Below are positions 5,859 to 6,013 of a stretch of DNA of 6,013 nucleotides, in pieces. A model generated the notes under the pieces. The model ran no database searches. It was not told the origin of the DNA and saw only the letters and a program-made list of their open reading frames with translations. The stretch comes from Thermoplasmata archaeon (GTDB taxonomy: Archaea; Thermoplasmatota; E2; UBA202; JdFR-43). The translations under genes and the position numbers were made by a program. Within the stretch, counting starts at the first letter, position 1. Each line of letters starts with the position of its first letter. Location of the stretch: NCBI GenBank assembly GCA_021163175.1, contig JAGGXG010000160.1, positions 1 through 6,013 on the forward strand. The letters are read 5' to 3'.

Positions 5859-6013
5859 ATGAAAGAAGTGACAATTATAATTGGAGTATTGCTGTTATTT
5901 ACCGCAATTGAGGGGATAAGCCAAAAAATAATTGAACCATTACCTGAACCATTCTGGGAAGGTGATGTAACGCTTGTAAAAAATACAACATTTGAAGTTA
6001 CAGCACATAATAG
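5859..6013 (+). CDS. Start of a secreted protein (cut by window end)
   Basis: The first 51 codons of an open frame run off the window edge. The residues begin MKEVTIIIGVLLLFTAIEG, a signal peptide with a short charged n-region and a hydrophobic core, probably cleaved around residues 19-22. The mature part starts with a Pro/Glu segment (EPLPEPFWEGDVTLVKNTTF) that reads like a beta strand-rich extracellular domain. It faintly recalls small archaeal extracellular domains of the DUF4430 kind, but this is too short to assign. The start is well supported: AGGTGAT at 5849-5855 is an exact 7-nt match to the archaeal anti-Shine-Dalgarno and lies 3 nt before the ATG. The gene is divergent from the C25 peptidase unit and shares its 114-bp intergenic region. 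Confidence 0.75.
   Translation, partial: MKEVTIIIGVLLLFTAIEGISQKIIEPLPEPFWEGDVTLVKNTTFEVTAHN

Overview
The window looks archaeal, most likely euryarchaeal (Thermoplasmata-like or a related sediment lineage; this placement is inference). Evidence: it encodes an archaeal-type replication factor C large subunit; one start carries a strong AGGTGAT Shine-Dalgarno, while other starts sit about 24-26 bp downstream of TATA-like boxes, as in leaderless archaeal transcripts; and it contains secreted C25-peptidase and dockerin proteins typical of protein-degrading sediment archaea. Base composition is AT-rich. The window is densely coded. I see no tRNA, rRNA, CRISPR array or insertion sequence, and no gene-free stretch above 300 bases.

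Left part, + strand (36-2047): a two-gene unit. A small membrane-anchored coiled-coil protein of unknown function overlaps, by ATGA, the gene for the clamp-loader large subunit RfcL. RfcL ends in a short PCNA-binding tail.

Middle, - strand (2044-2559): an MJ0936/YfcE-type metallophosphoesterase, convergent with rfcL. The two stop codons share a TTAA. It has a plausible promoter of its own in the 33-bp gap that separates it from the next gene upstream.

Right part, - strand (2593-5744): a two-gene secretion unit read right to left. First comes a secreted caspase-fold cysteine peptidase of family C25 (gingipain/clostripain-like) with an N-terminal prodomain and a His/Cys dyad. Coupled to it by an ATGA overlap is a secreted kelch-type beta-propeller, followed by an Ig-like domain and a type I dockerin with two calcium-binding repeats. 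Together they suggest extracellular protein degradation with a docking partner, though no cohesin is visible here.

Far right (5745-5858): a divergent AT-rich promoter region with several small inverted repeats. It separates the peptidase unit from the start of another secreted protein on the + strand, which runs off the window end.
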